Positions 1 to 5,801 of a stretch of 5,801 nt of DNA are shown piece by piece. The stretch is from Synechococcus sp. GFB01. GTDB taxonomy: Bacteria; Cyanobacteriota; Cyanobacteriia; PCC-6307; Cyanobiaceae. Location of the stretch: contig NZ_LFEK01000036.1 in assembly GCF_001039265.1 (NCBI RefSeq), positions 8,312 to 14,112 of the forward strand, in the 5' to 3' direction. Position 1 is the stretch's first letter; every line of letters begins with the position of its first letter. Under the pieces are notes generated by a model. The model did no database searches. It was given only the letters and a program-made list of their open reading frames with translations, and was not told where the DNA came from. The translations under genes were made by a program, and so were the position numbers.

Positions 1-771
1 GTGACCGCTGGCGACGCTCAGCAGGTGCGTGAGGCGCTCGATCGGGTGCTGTTCCCCGCCGACCGGGTGCAGCTCGGCCCCGTGCAGCCCGCCTGGCTGC
101 TGACCGCGGTGGCCGGCAGGGGGGAAACCCTGCCCGCGTCGATGGCCGGCAGCTGGGAGCCCCTGCCGGAGGACCAGGGCTGGCAGCTGGGCAGTGGTCC
201 CCTCGGCATGGCCCTGCTGCTGCGGGCGGCTGACCCTGGGCCATCCGGCCGGCAGCCCGGAGCGTGGAGCGAGCGCACCCCGCTCAGCAGCCCGGAACAG
301 GAGCGCTGGCGCATCCAGCTGGGGCTTCCGGCCACACCCGGCGAGCTCAACGAGGATCACAACCCCTTCGAGCTGGGGCTCGCCGCGCGTGTGAGTCTGA
401 GCAAGGGCTGCTACGTGGGCCAGGAGACCCTGGCCCGGCTCGCCACCTACGACGGCGTGAAACAGCAGCTGCGCCGCTGGCACTGGTCCCGCTCGGCTGG
501 GCAGGCGCCGCCGCTGGCGGGCCAGGAGCTGGGTCTGGCCCCGGAGCACGGCTCCGGAGGTCAGGGGCCCATGCCGGAGCGGCTGGGGAGGATCAGTTCA
601 GTGCTGGAGCTGGAGAATGGCGATCGGATCGGCCTGGCGCTGGTGCGCCGCCAGGCTCTCGGGCTGACGCAACTCCGGGCGGGCGAAGGCCCCCGTTCCG
701 CCACCATCACGCTCTCGAAGCCGGAACTGTTCAGGGAGCCTCCGCTGACCGGCCACGGTCAGGGCTCCTGA
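1..771 (+). CDS. ygfZ: YgfZ-type folate-binding / GcvT-like protein, 5' partial
   Basis: This is the C-terminal 256 residues of a YgfZ family protein, a tetrahydrofolate-binding relative of glycine cleavage T-protein that helps maintain certain Fe-S enzymes in the cytoplasm. The diagnostic signature K-G-C-[YF]-x-G-Q-E is intact as KGCYVGQE at residues 135-142 of the visible part (403-426), followed by the typical ET-x-A-R-L segment. The opening residues contain LDRVLFPADRV, which in this family lies roughly 90-100 residues into the protein, so the GTG at base 1 is almost certainly an internal valine and the gene begins left of the window. The C-terminal barrel-like segment (about 190-245) is present and the stop is TGA at 769-771. 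It converges on the nuclease gene and overlaps it by 13 bp. The family call is secure; the individual substrate proteins are unknown. Confidence 0.9.
   Translation: MTAGDAQQVREALDRVLFPADRVQLGPVQPAWLLTAVAGRGETLPASMAGSWEPLPEDQGWQLGSGPLGMALLLRAADPGPSGRQPGAWSERTPLSSPEQERWRIQLGLPATPGELNEDHNPFELGLAARVSLSKGCYVGQETLARLATYDGVKQQLRRWHWSRSAGQAPPLAGQELGLAPEHGSGGQGPMPERLGRISSVLELENGDRIGLALVRRQALGLTQLRAGEGPRSATITLSKPELFREPPLTGHGQGS
735..768. terminator. Stem-loop at the overlapping convergent gene ends, candidate bidirectional terminator
   Basis: GGAGCC (735-740) pairs with GGCTCC (763-768), and inside it CTGACCG (745-751) pairs perfectly with CGGTCAG (756-762) around a GCCA loop (752-755). That gives 13 base pairs with one 4-nt bulge (741-744). 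The structure contains the nuclease stop (759-761) and ends one base before the ygfZ stop (769-771). No T-run follows on either strand, so it is not a classic intrinsic terminator. Most cyanobacteria lack Rho, which makes a structured end plausible. The pairing is seen directly; the terminator role is inferred. Confidence 0.5.
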
Positions 772-2220
772 TCCAGCAGCCAGCGCGCCACCGCCCAGGT
801 GGCCAGATTGTCGTCGCGGTTGTAGGTGAAGATGCGCCGCAACCGCGACACGCCGCCGTCGCGGCGCCACTGGCGCCACCACAGCAGGCAGCGGGCCCCA
901 TCCACCCCCGGCTGACTCCAGCGGAACCCCAGCCAGCCGGCGACGGCCTTGAGGCCATAGCTGTTCACAGGCAGTCGCCAGTGGGCCCGCAGGCGGGCAT
1001 GGACATCCACCAGTCGGGCTTTCAGCTGCTGCAGCTCGCTCTCCGTCGCCCCCTGGCGGCGGGCCAGGCGCAGCAGGGCGATCGCCTCGGTTTCGCCGTA
1101 GTGGAGCAGGGGCCAGGCGGGATAGCGACCCAGCAGCCGGCTGAGCCGTGACCAGAGGCGCGCCTGGCCATGTTCCTGCATGGCCAACAGCGGCTGGTAG
1201 CGCCAGCCGGCGTCCGGCCGGCGCGGCCAGGGCCCGTCGGGATGGCCCGACGGCAACCCCGGCAGCATCACGAAGCCGTGCAGGAAGTCGTCGCGGGCAT
1301 CGGGATCCGATTCGATGTCGTAGAGCAGCAGGCCGGGTGCCGTGGCCAGCTCCGGCAGCGGGCCGTCGCCAGCGGCAGGCCCGAGGCGCTCGGGCCTGCC
1401 GCTGGCCTGCACACGGGCCTGGGCCACCAGCTCAGCCGCGATGTCGCGATGCTGGTCGCCATGCACGGCCAGGGCCTCGGCCAGCCGCTCCGGATCGGTG
1501 GCCGCCAGCTGGGGCAGACTGGCGATCCCCTGCTCAAGCAGCAGTTCGCGGCGCTTGCCGCCGATGCCGCTCACCTCACTGAGATGCCCCTGCTGGGCAG
1601 CCTCCCGATCGCAGAGGCCCCGCCAGCCGCAGAGCACGCATTTGCGGCGATCGGCCACCAGGGGGAGGGGGTCCCGGCGCTCCAGATCGCTCGCCAGCCG
1701 CGACAGCGCCTCATCGAGCTGGCCCTGCAGTCCGTGGGAGAGGGTGAGGCGCTCGCGCTGCAAGCCCCGCCCAGCCCCCGCCACCACCAGGGCGTGGGGC
1801 ACCGGCGCCCGCTGGCGCTCCGCCAGCACCGGCCCACAGGGCCAGCACGAGCCGGTGCTCGCGGGTGAGATTGCGGCCCTGGCGCCCCAGCACCGGGCGG
1901 TAGGCGTGATCGCCCCAGGCGCTCGCTCCCGCCACCCGCTCCAGCAGCGCAGGGTGGGCCTCCAGCGGGAGGTCATCGGGGCCCTTGCCGCGCAGCCGCA
2001 GCCCCACCACGCCGGCCGCACCTTCCGCGCAGGCGACCTCGCCGTGAGCGGGCCGCTCGGGCAGCAGGCTCTGGAAACTGGCCAGCTGATCGCTGAGCGC
2101 CAGGGCGCGGTGGGCGGTCCAGAGCCGCTGGTCAGGCTCCCCGTGGCGATCGAGCCAGGCCCGGCGTCGGCAGCGCAGCCAGCTGCGCAGCAGCCGGTCG
2201 GTGATCACCTCCTGCACCAT
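759..2220 (-). CDS. TM0106-type RecB-like nuclease with HhH and RNase H-like exonuclease domains, frame broken once
   Basis: Read with one surplus base removed near 1831-1836, this encodes 486 residues resembling the TM0106 family of putative RecB-like nucleases, whose cellular role is not established. The start is ATG at 2218-2220, opening MVQEVITDRLL, with no clear Shine-Dalgarno sequence. An N-terminal PD-(D/E)xK-like domain (about 1-205) carries Cys17 in LRCRRRAW and a CxxCx5C cluster at Cys194, 197 and 203; this matches the Fe-S cluster spacing of AddB and is similar to Cas4. A helix-hairpin-helix, SGIGGKR, lies near 217-223. A DEDD-type RNase H fold follows, with LLYDIESDP (Asp301, Glu303) and FTYNRDDN near the end (about 464-471). 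As given, the first frame runs 2220-1711 and the second continues to the stop at 759-761; homology jumps between them at W129. The classic (D/E)xK pair is not obvious. A perfect 39-nt palindrome lies in the linker before the RNase H domain. Confidence 0.85.
1368..1406. repeat. Perfect 18-bp inverted repeat with 3-nt loop inside the nuclease gene
   Basis: The left arm GCCAGCGGCAGGCCCGAG (1368-1385) is the exact reverse complement of the right arm CTCGGGCCTGCCGCTGGC (1389-1406), separated only by GCG (1386-1388). The element is 39 nt, begins and ends on codon boundaries of the minus-strand gene, and encodes ASGRPERLGPAAG (residues 272-284 of the repaired protein), between the helix-hairpin-helix and the RNase H-like domain. 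The transcript would fold into a very stable GC-rich hairpin. No T-run follows and I see no second copy in the window. The structure is certain; its origin and role are not. Confidence 0.95.
1811..1827 (-). other. 7-bp hairpin beside the nuclease frame break
   Basis: GCTGGCG (1811-1817) pairs with CGCCAGC (1821-1827) around a 3-nt loop. A second short pairing, CCGG 1802-1805 with CCGG 1829-1832, could stack outside it. On the nuclease mRNA this hairpin begins only a few bases downstream of the GGGCC where the reading frame changes. It could favour a sequencing or base-calling error, or less likely act as a recoding element. It lies in coding sequence and may simply follow from GC-rich codons. 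Confidence 0.5.
1831..1836 (-). other. Frame break in the nuclease gene (one surplus base)
   Basis: Upstream, the minus-strand frame reads TREHRLVLALW, with W129 encoded at 1836-1834. From there the homologous reading continues in another frame as PVLAERQRAPVPHALVV. Dropping one base of the minus-strand GGGCC restores LALW-PVLAERQ (or LALW-AVLAERQ) and a 486-residue protein. The total span of 1462 nt is one more than a multiple of three, which agrees with a single surplus base. Confidence 0.8.
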
Positions 2221-2290
2221 GGCGCCACGCTAGGGCTGGCCTGCCACCCTGCCGGAGCAGAATCGTGGGCCCGGCCCGCAAGACTCCCCG
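2221..2290. promoter_or_regulatory. Divergent promoter region between nuclease and mutase genes
   Basis: These 70 bp separate two divergent start codons and must hold both genes' promoters unless these lie inside coding sequence. On the plus strand CAGAAT (2258-2263) matches four of six bases of a sigma-70 type -10 box, with no convincing -35 element. On the minus strand TAGCGT (2232-2227) is a weak -10-like match. I see no operator palindrome, riboswitch or strong ribosome binding site for either gene. The region is certain by layout; the boxes are tentative. Confidence 0.35.
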
Positions 2291-3767
2291 ATGGCCTCTG
2301 CCCCCCTGCCCCTGGAGGCAGCCCCGATCGCCTTCGGCACCGATGGCTGGCGCGGCATCCTTGGCGTGGATATCACGGTGGAACGGCTGCTGCCGGTGGC
2401 CGCCGCCGCGGCTGCCGAGCTGGCCTATTCAGCCCCACCCGCACTGGAGAGCCGCGAGGTGGTGATCGGCTACGACCGTCGCTTCCTGGCTCCGGAGCTG
2501 GCCGAGGCGATCTGCAGCGCCGTGCGGGGTGTGGATCTGGAGCCCCTGCTGGCCGATTCCCCCACGCCCACCCCCGCCTCCAGTTGGGCCGTGGTGGAGC
2601 GCCGCGCCCTGGGGGCCCTGGTGATCACCGCCAGCCACAACCCACCCGAATGGCTGGGCCTGAAGATCAAGGGCCCCTTCGGCGGCTCGGTGGAGGGCGA
2701 CTTCACCCAGCGGGTGGAGCAGCGGCTGGCGGCAGGCGGCATCAGCGTGCCGATCCCGCCAGCGCCGGGGGCGAGCCTCGATTCGATGCCCAGGGGGCCT
2801 ACGTGAGCGGTCTGCGGGGCAAGGTGGACACGACCGCCCTGGCCGACGGCCTGGAGCGACTCGGACTCACGGTGATCGTGGATCCGATGCACGGTTCGGC
2901 CGCCGGGGTGCTGCCCGCCCTGCTGGGGCAGGAGGCGGTGGCCAGCGGCGCCATCCGTGAGATCCGCGCCGAGCGTGACCCCCTGTTCGGCGGCAACCCG
3001 CCCGAACCTCTGGCCCCCTACCTGGCCGAGCTGATCGCCGCGGTGCAGACCAGCACCGCCGCCGGCCGGCCGGCGATGGGGATCGTGTTCGACGGCGACG
3101 GCGACCGCATCGCCGCCATCGACGAACGCGGCCGCTTCTGCAGCACCCAGCTGCTGATGCCGCTGTTCATCGACCACCTGGCCCGGGCCCGCCGGCTGCC
3201 CGGCGCGGTGATCAAGACCGTGAGCGGCTCCGACCTGATGCAGCTCGTGGCCGAGAGCCTGGGGCGGCCGGTGCTGGAGAAGCCCGTGGGCTTCAAGTAC
3301 ATCGCCGCCGAGATGCTGGCCGGCGAGGTGCTGGTGGGCGGCGAGGAATCGGGCGGGGTGGGCTTCGGCATGCACCTGCCCGAGCGCGATGCCCCGTTTG
3401 CGGCGCTGCTGCTGATCGAGGCCCTGGTGGAGGGGGCGTGCCCCTGGGCGAGCGCCTCGATGCCCTGCAGCAGGCCCACGGCGGCGCCGCCAGCTACGAC
3501 CGGCTCGACCTGCGCCTGCCCGACATGGCCGCCCGCCGCCGGCTGGAGGCGCGCCTGACCGAATCGCCCCCCGCCGAGGTGGCCGGGGCGCCGGTGCAGG
3601 AGCTGATCACCACCGACGGCGTGAAACTTCGGCTGGGGCCGAGCCACTGGCTGATGCTGCGCTTCTCGGGCACCGAGCCGCTGCTGCGGCTCTACTGCGA
3701 GGCCCCCAGCGGCGAGCGGGTGGATGCGGTGCTGGCGTGGGCACGCCAGTTCGCCGAAACCATCTGA
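2291..3767 (+). CDS. Alpha-D-phosphohexomutase (phosphoglucomutase/phosphomannomutase family), frame broken twice
   Basis: With one base restored at each of two G5 runs, this gives a 492-residue cytoplasmic phosphohexomutase, a usual length for the family. Such enzymes move phosphate between C1 and C6 of glucose or mannose phosphates, linking glycolytic intermediates to glycogen and cell-wall precursors. All four active-site loops are present in order: the N-terminal FGTDGWRG (15-22), TASHNP with phosphoserine Ser115, metal-binding DGDGDR (268-273), sugar-binding GEESGG (351-356) and phosphate-binding RFSGTEP (458-464). As given, the frames are 2291-2806, then from about 2768 to 3436, then to the stop at 3765-3767. 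ATG 2291 fits because FGTDGWRG sits 14 residues in, typical for the family; no clear ribosome binding site is seen. rdgB follows after 12 bp. The sequence recalls the cyanobacterial Slr1334-type branch, of which a member has been described as making glucose-1,6-bisphosphate, so the exact reaction is open. Confidence 0.9.
2767..2783 (+). other. First frame break in the mutase gene (one base missing)
   Basis: The initial frame runs through VPIPPAPGA and then leaves homology, reading SLDSMPRGPT to a stop at 2804-2806. The frame one base back reads RFDAQGAYVSGLRGKVD, the family-like continuation. Adding one G to the G5 run at 2767-2771 gives PAPGGEPRFDAQGAYV. The position could lie a few codons further right, but the G run is the simplest site. 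Confidence 0.8.
3431..3445 (+). other. Second frame break in the mutase gene (one base missing), within a small hairpin
   Basis: The frame carrying GEESGG reads to LLLIEALVEG and then loses homology, while one frame back continues as VPLGERLDALQQAHGG and on to RFSGTEP. Adding one G to the G5 run at 3432-3436 gives EALVEGGVPLGERLDAL. The run lies in the left arm of a small hairpin: AGGGG (3431-3435) pairs with CCCCT (3441-3445) around a 5-nt loop. The zero-frame codons at the break, GGG GCG, are the same as at the first break. Confidence 0.85.
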
Positions 3768-3779
3768 GCCACCGTCGCC

Positions 3780-4406
3780 ATGGCCGCCCACGCTGCTCCC
3801 ACGGTGCTGGTGATCGCCAGCGGCAATGCCGGCAAGGTGCGCGAGTTCGCCCAGCTGCTGAGCGGCCTGGGTGTGGAGATCCGTGCCCAGCCGGAGGGGC
3901 TGGAGGTCGAGGAGACCGGAAGCAGCTTCGCCGAGAACGCCCGGCTCAAGGCCGAGGCCGTGGCCCGCGCCACCGGCTGCTGGGCTCTGGCCGACGACTC
4001 CGGCCTGAGCGTGGCGGCCCTGGGTGGTGCCCCAGGGGTGCACTCGGCCCGCTATGCCGACAGCGATGCCGCCCGCATCGAGCGGCTGCTGCGGGAACTC
4101 GAGGCGACCAGCGCGACGGCGATCAGCCATGGGGAGGACGCCGACCGCCGTGCCGCTTTCACGGCTGCGCTGGCCGTGGCCGATCCCTCAGGAACCGTGC
4201 GGCTGGAGGTGGAGGGGGCCTGCGAAGGTGTGATCCTGGACACCCCACGCGGGCAGGGGGGGTTCGGCTATGACCCTGTGTTCCTCGTGCCCAGCACAGG
4301 CCTGACCTATGCCGAGATGGACAAGGCCCTCAAGGGCCGTATCAGTCACCGGGGACGAGCCTTCCAGGCCCTCGAGGGCCGATTGCGGGCATTGCTCGCC
4401 TCCTGA
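3780..4406 (+). CDS. rdgB: RdgB/HAM1 non-canonical purine NTP pyrophosphatase
   Basis: This intact 208-residue protein hydrolyses (d)ITP and XTP to the monophosphate and pyrophosphate, keeping deaminated purines out of DNA and RNA; it is a soluble, Mg-dependent, usually dimeric enzyme. Every family signature is visible: SGNAGKVREF (14-23) for phosphate binding, SSFAENARLKAEA (48-60), LADDSGLSV (70-78) with Asp73 in the place of the catalytic aspartate, GGAPGVHSARYA just after it, GGFGYDPVF (160-168) and ISHRGRA (188-194) for base recognition. Length is slightly above the usual 190-200 because of a short N-terminal extension, MAAHAAPT. ATG 3780 is preferred because the conserved first strand VLVIASGN follows directly. 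Only 12 bp separate it from the mutase stop, without a visible Shine-Dalgarno motif, so it is probably co-transcribed with that gene. A G7 run (4256-4262) is read in frame here. Confidence 0.97.
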   Translation: MAAHAAPTVLVIASGNAGKVREFAQLLSGLGVEIRAQPEGLEVEETGSSFAENARLKAEAVARATGCWALADDSGLSVAALGGAPGVHSARYADSDAARIERLLRELEATSATAISHGEDADRRAAFTAALAVADPSGTVRLEVEGACEGVILDTPRGQGGFGYDPVFLVPSTGLTYAEMDKALKGRISHRGRAFQALEGRLRALLAS

Positions 4407-4418
4407 GATCCGGGAGGC
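4398..4418. terminator. Stem-loop between convergent rdgB and oxygenase genes, candidate terminator
   Basis: GCCTCCTG (4398-4405) pairs with CGGGAGGC (4411-4418), eight pairs with one G-T wobble, around the loop AGATC. It includes the rdgB stop codon (4404-4406) and fills most of the 21-bp gap before the oxygenase stop. An 8-bp palindrome, GAGCGCTC (4422-4429), follows at once. No T-run is present on either strand, so termination is inferred from position and structure only. Confidence 0.4.
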
Positions 4419-4427
4419 TCCGAGCGC

Positions 4428-5801
4428 TCAGGGCGCAGCCACCCAGCTCCCGTGGAGACCATGGGGCACCGCGAGGGGCAGTTCCAGCACCGCCTGCTCG
4501 CGCAGATCCGCGGCGTCGAGGATCACCAGATCGCTGGCGCGGCGGGCACCGTTCCAGACCAGGCAGAGCACCCAGCCGTCGTCCTCACCGGCCGCACCCG
4601 GCCGCGGCACCATCAGCGGCTCACTCACGAAGCCGCGCGGCGCGGCACTCCAGATCCGCCGCTCGCCGCTGACCAGATCCAGCTTCTTGATCGCCTGGAG
4701 CGGGTCATTGCCCGTTTCACGCTCCGCCACCGCCATCCAGGCGTAGCGGGAGGGAAGACCTTCACGGGATGGATTCACCATCGCGAACTCGCAGCAGCGC
4801 TCGCTCAGCCGCATGGTGCTGACCTCCCCACCGGCCAGATCGATCCGGCACCGCTCCAGCAGACCCTCCGGGATCAGATCGAAGTTGACGGCGCGAAAAT
4901 CCTGGTCGGGGCCGATCGAAGGAAAATCGCTGTAGTAGATGCTCTCCACCACCACCGCATCGCCGTCCTCCCAGGCATTGAGGTGGTGGAACACGAAGCC
5001 GTCCGGAGCATCCAGCACGCGCGGCGAGCTGCCCGCGAAGGCACCGGAATCGCGGGGGATCAGCCAGAACTTCGCCCGGCCGCCGGGCTGCGAGCGCAGA
5101 CATTGGCCGGCACCTTTGCGCCCCAGCACAAAGGGCAGGGGATTGAAGGCCACGGCGTTCTGCAGAAACACCGCCCAGTTGGGGGTGATGGCGAAGTCGT
5201 GCAGGAAGGCGAAGCCGGTGAAGCTGTCCCGCCGGTCGCTGAGCAGGCGGCCGGCCTCGGGGCCCTCGGTGGCGAACTCCATCAGCCGGATCGTGCTGCG
5301 CGGCCCGGTCCGGACCCCGAAGGTCACCATGGCGGGGGCACCATGATGACCGGGGTCGAAACGCGGATGGGCGCTGAACGCCTCGCCGGGCTGCAACAGA
5401 CCGTTCAAGCGCGTGAGGCCGCGCGTTTCGAGGGTCTCGGGGTCGAGGGCATGGGGCTCAGCCGCCTCCCACAGGGCCAGCAGCTGATCACCCAGCCGCA
5501 CCACATGGGTGTTGGCGATGTTCTTGAGACGCAGATCGAAGGCATTGGCCAGGGGCCCGCCGGGCTTCCGGGTGCCGAACACGCCGCGATAGAGGAACCG
5601 GCCCGCCGCTTCCTCCGCCAGCCAGCCCTGCGTGCGAACGAAGCGATTACGCAGCCGGGCCCTGCCTGCGGAGAATCGCACCGCCGTGATCATCCCATCG
5701 CCATCGAAGGGATGATGCACCCAGTGACCGGCCCGCTCCAGCCGGCCGGGACCGTTGCGGTAGAGGGTGCCCTCCAGCTCCGCGGGTATGGCACCGCGCG
5801 C
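4428..5801 (-). CDS. Carotenoid cleavage oxygenase (RPE65 / CCD family), 5' partial
   Basis: The frame is open from the stop at 4428-4430 to the right edge, giving 457 visible residues; the true start lies beyond the window, probably some 20-40 codons away given the family's usual length near 490. The edge sequence AIPAELEGTLYRNGPGR and then HPFDGDGM (visible residues 30-37) are hallmark N-terminal motifs, so the GTG at 5720 is internal. These non-haem Fe(II) enzymes split carotenoid or apocarotenoid double bonds with O2. The four iron-ligand histidines have clear candidates: SAHPRFD (His145), FLHDFAI (His201), FHHLNAW (His272 or 273) and GLHGSW (His450). A conserved second-shell-type glutamate lies in SEPLMVPRP (Glu394). 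The fold is a seven-bladed propeller and members often sit on membranes by a hydrophobic patch. Which carotenoid is cut cannot be read here. It converges on rdgB with a 21-bp gap. Confidence 0.93.
   Translation of the reverse strand, partial: ARGAIPAELEGTLYRNGPGRLERAGHWVHHPFDGDGMITAVRFSAGRARLRNRFVRTQGWLAEEAAGRFLYRGVFGTRKPGGPLANAFDLRLKNIANTHVVRLGDQLLALWEAAEPHALDPETLETRGLTRLNGLLQPGEAFSAHPRFDPGHHGAPAMVTFGVRTGPRSTIRLMEFATEGPEAGRLLSDRRDSFTGFAFLHDFAITPNWAVFLQNAVAFNPLPFVLGRKGAGQCLRSQPGGRAKFWLIPRDSGAFAGSSPRVLDAPDGFVFHHLNAWEDGDAVVVESIYYSDFPSIGPDQDFRAVNFDLIPEGLLERCRIDLAGGEVSTMRLSERCCEFAMVNPSREGLPSRYAWMAVAERETGNDPLQAIKKLDLVSGERRIWSAAPRGFVSEPLMVPRPGAAGEDDGWVLCLVWNGARRASDLVILDAADLREQAVLELPLAVPHGLHGSWVAAP

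Noticed and set aside
1..3. GTG at the window edge as the true start of ygfZ
   Set aside because: The following residues match an internal stretch of the family and the N-terminal folate-binding part is missing, so the gene must extend leftwards.
1078..1085. GCGATCGC, the core of the cyanobacterial HIP1 repeat
   Set aside because: Only one copy is present, inside a gene. At this G+C one copy in the window is unremarkable, so it is not evidence of HIP1 enrichment.
264..1151. A 295-codon plus-strand frame spanning the ygfZ end and the nuclease region
   Set aside because: It is out of frame with ygfZ and antisense to the RNase H-like domain, and its A/G/R/P-rich composition is typical of a shadow frame.
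3061..3074. Run of alternating GGCC giving a 14-nt palindrome
   Set aside because: It is a simple low-complexity outcome of A-G-R-P codons in GC-rich DNA, with no loop and no second copy.
1342..3558. A 738-codon open frame on the plus strand
   Set aside because: It is a chimera. Its first part is antisense to the nuclease gene with low-complexity R/S/A-rich sequence, and only about 2768-3436 is real, as the middle segment of the mutase.
3018..4130. A 370-codon open frame on the minus strand opposite mutase and rdgB
   Set aside because: Its translation is rich in G, A, H and Q with no recognisable motif, and it lies antisense to two well-supported genes. Long antisense frames are expected at this G+C.
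5718..5720. GTG as the start of the carotenoid oxygenase
   Set aside because: Conserved family sequence (GTLYRNGPGR) continues upstream in the same frame to the window edge.

Overview
The window looks like ordinary core-genome sequence from a GC-rich unicellular picocyanobacterium of the Cyanobium / Synechococcus type. This rests on three things: very high G+C with G or C at most third codon positions; proteins that read like cyanobacterial members of their families; and a gene neighbourhood (YgfZ, TM0106-type nuclease, phosphohexomutase, RdgB/HAM1, RPE65-type carotenoid oxygenase) that I recall from marine Synechococcus and Prochlorococcus. The taxonomic call is inference, since there is no rRNA or other marker here.

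Layout, left to right. (1) 1-771, plus: the 3' two thirds or so of a YgfZ-type folate-binding protein, cut by the left edge. (2) 759-2220, minus: a TM0106-type RecB-like nuclease, convergent with ygfZ and overlapping it by 13 bp; as given, its frame is broken once near 1831-1836. (3) 2221-2290: a 70-bp divergent intergenic region, the only place for promoters of both neighbours. (4) 2291-3767, plus: an alpha-D-phosphohexomutase broken twice, at G5 runs 2767-2771 and 3432-3436. (5) 3780-4406, plus: an intact RdgB/HAM1 (d)ITP/XTP pyrophosphatase, 12 bp behind the mutase and probably co-transcribed. (6) 4428-5801, minus: a carotenoid cleavage oxygenase, convergent with rdgB and running off the right edge. 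Coding density is close to complete and no gene-free stretch exceeds 70 bp. I see no tRNA, rRNA, CRISPR, insertion sequence or phage gene.

How the genes relate: these are mostly independent housekeeping functions, namely Fe-S protein upkeep (YgfZ), DNA processing (TM0106 protein), sugar-phosphate and glycogen metabolism (mutase), nucleotide-pool cleaning (RdgB) and apocarotenoid metabolism (oxygenase). The mutase-rdgB pair is the only likely operon; both ends of the layout are convergent pairs whose junctions carry stem-loops.

I do not see a new multi-gene system. The points worth a second look are: a perfect 18-bp inverted repeat with a 3-nt loop, occupying exactly 13 codons inside the nuclease gene; three single-base frame breaks clustered in 1.6 kb, two of them in the same GGGGGCG context and the same reading phase; a 13-bp bulged hairpin containing both stop codons of the first convergent pair; and a nuclease domain that keeps its four putative Fe-S cysteines but seems to lack the usual (D/E)xK catalytic residues. 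Sequencing error is my leading explanation for the frame breaks.
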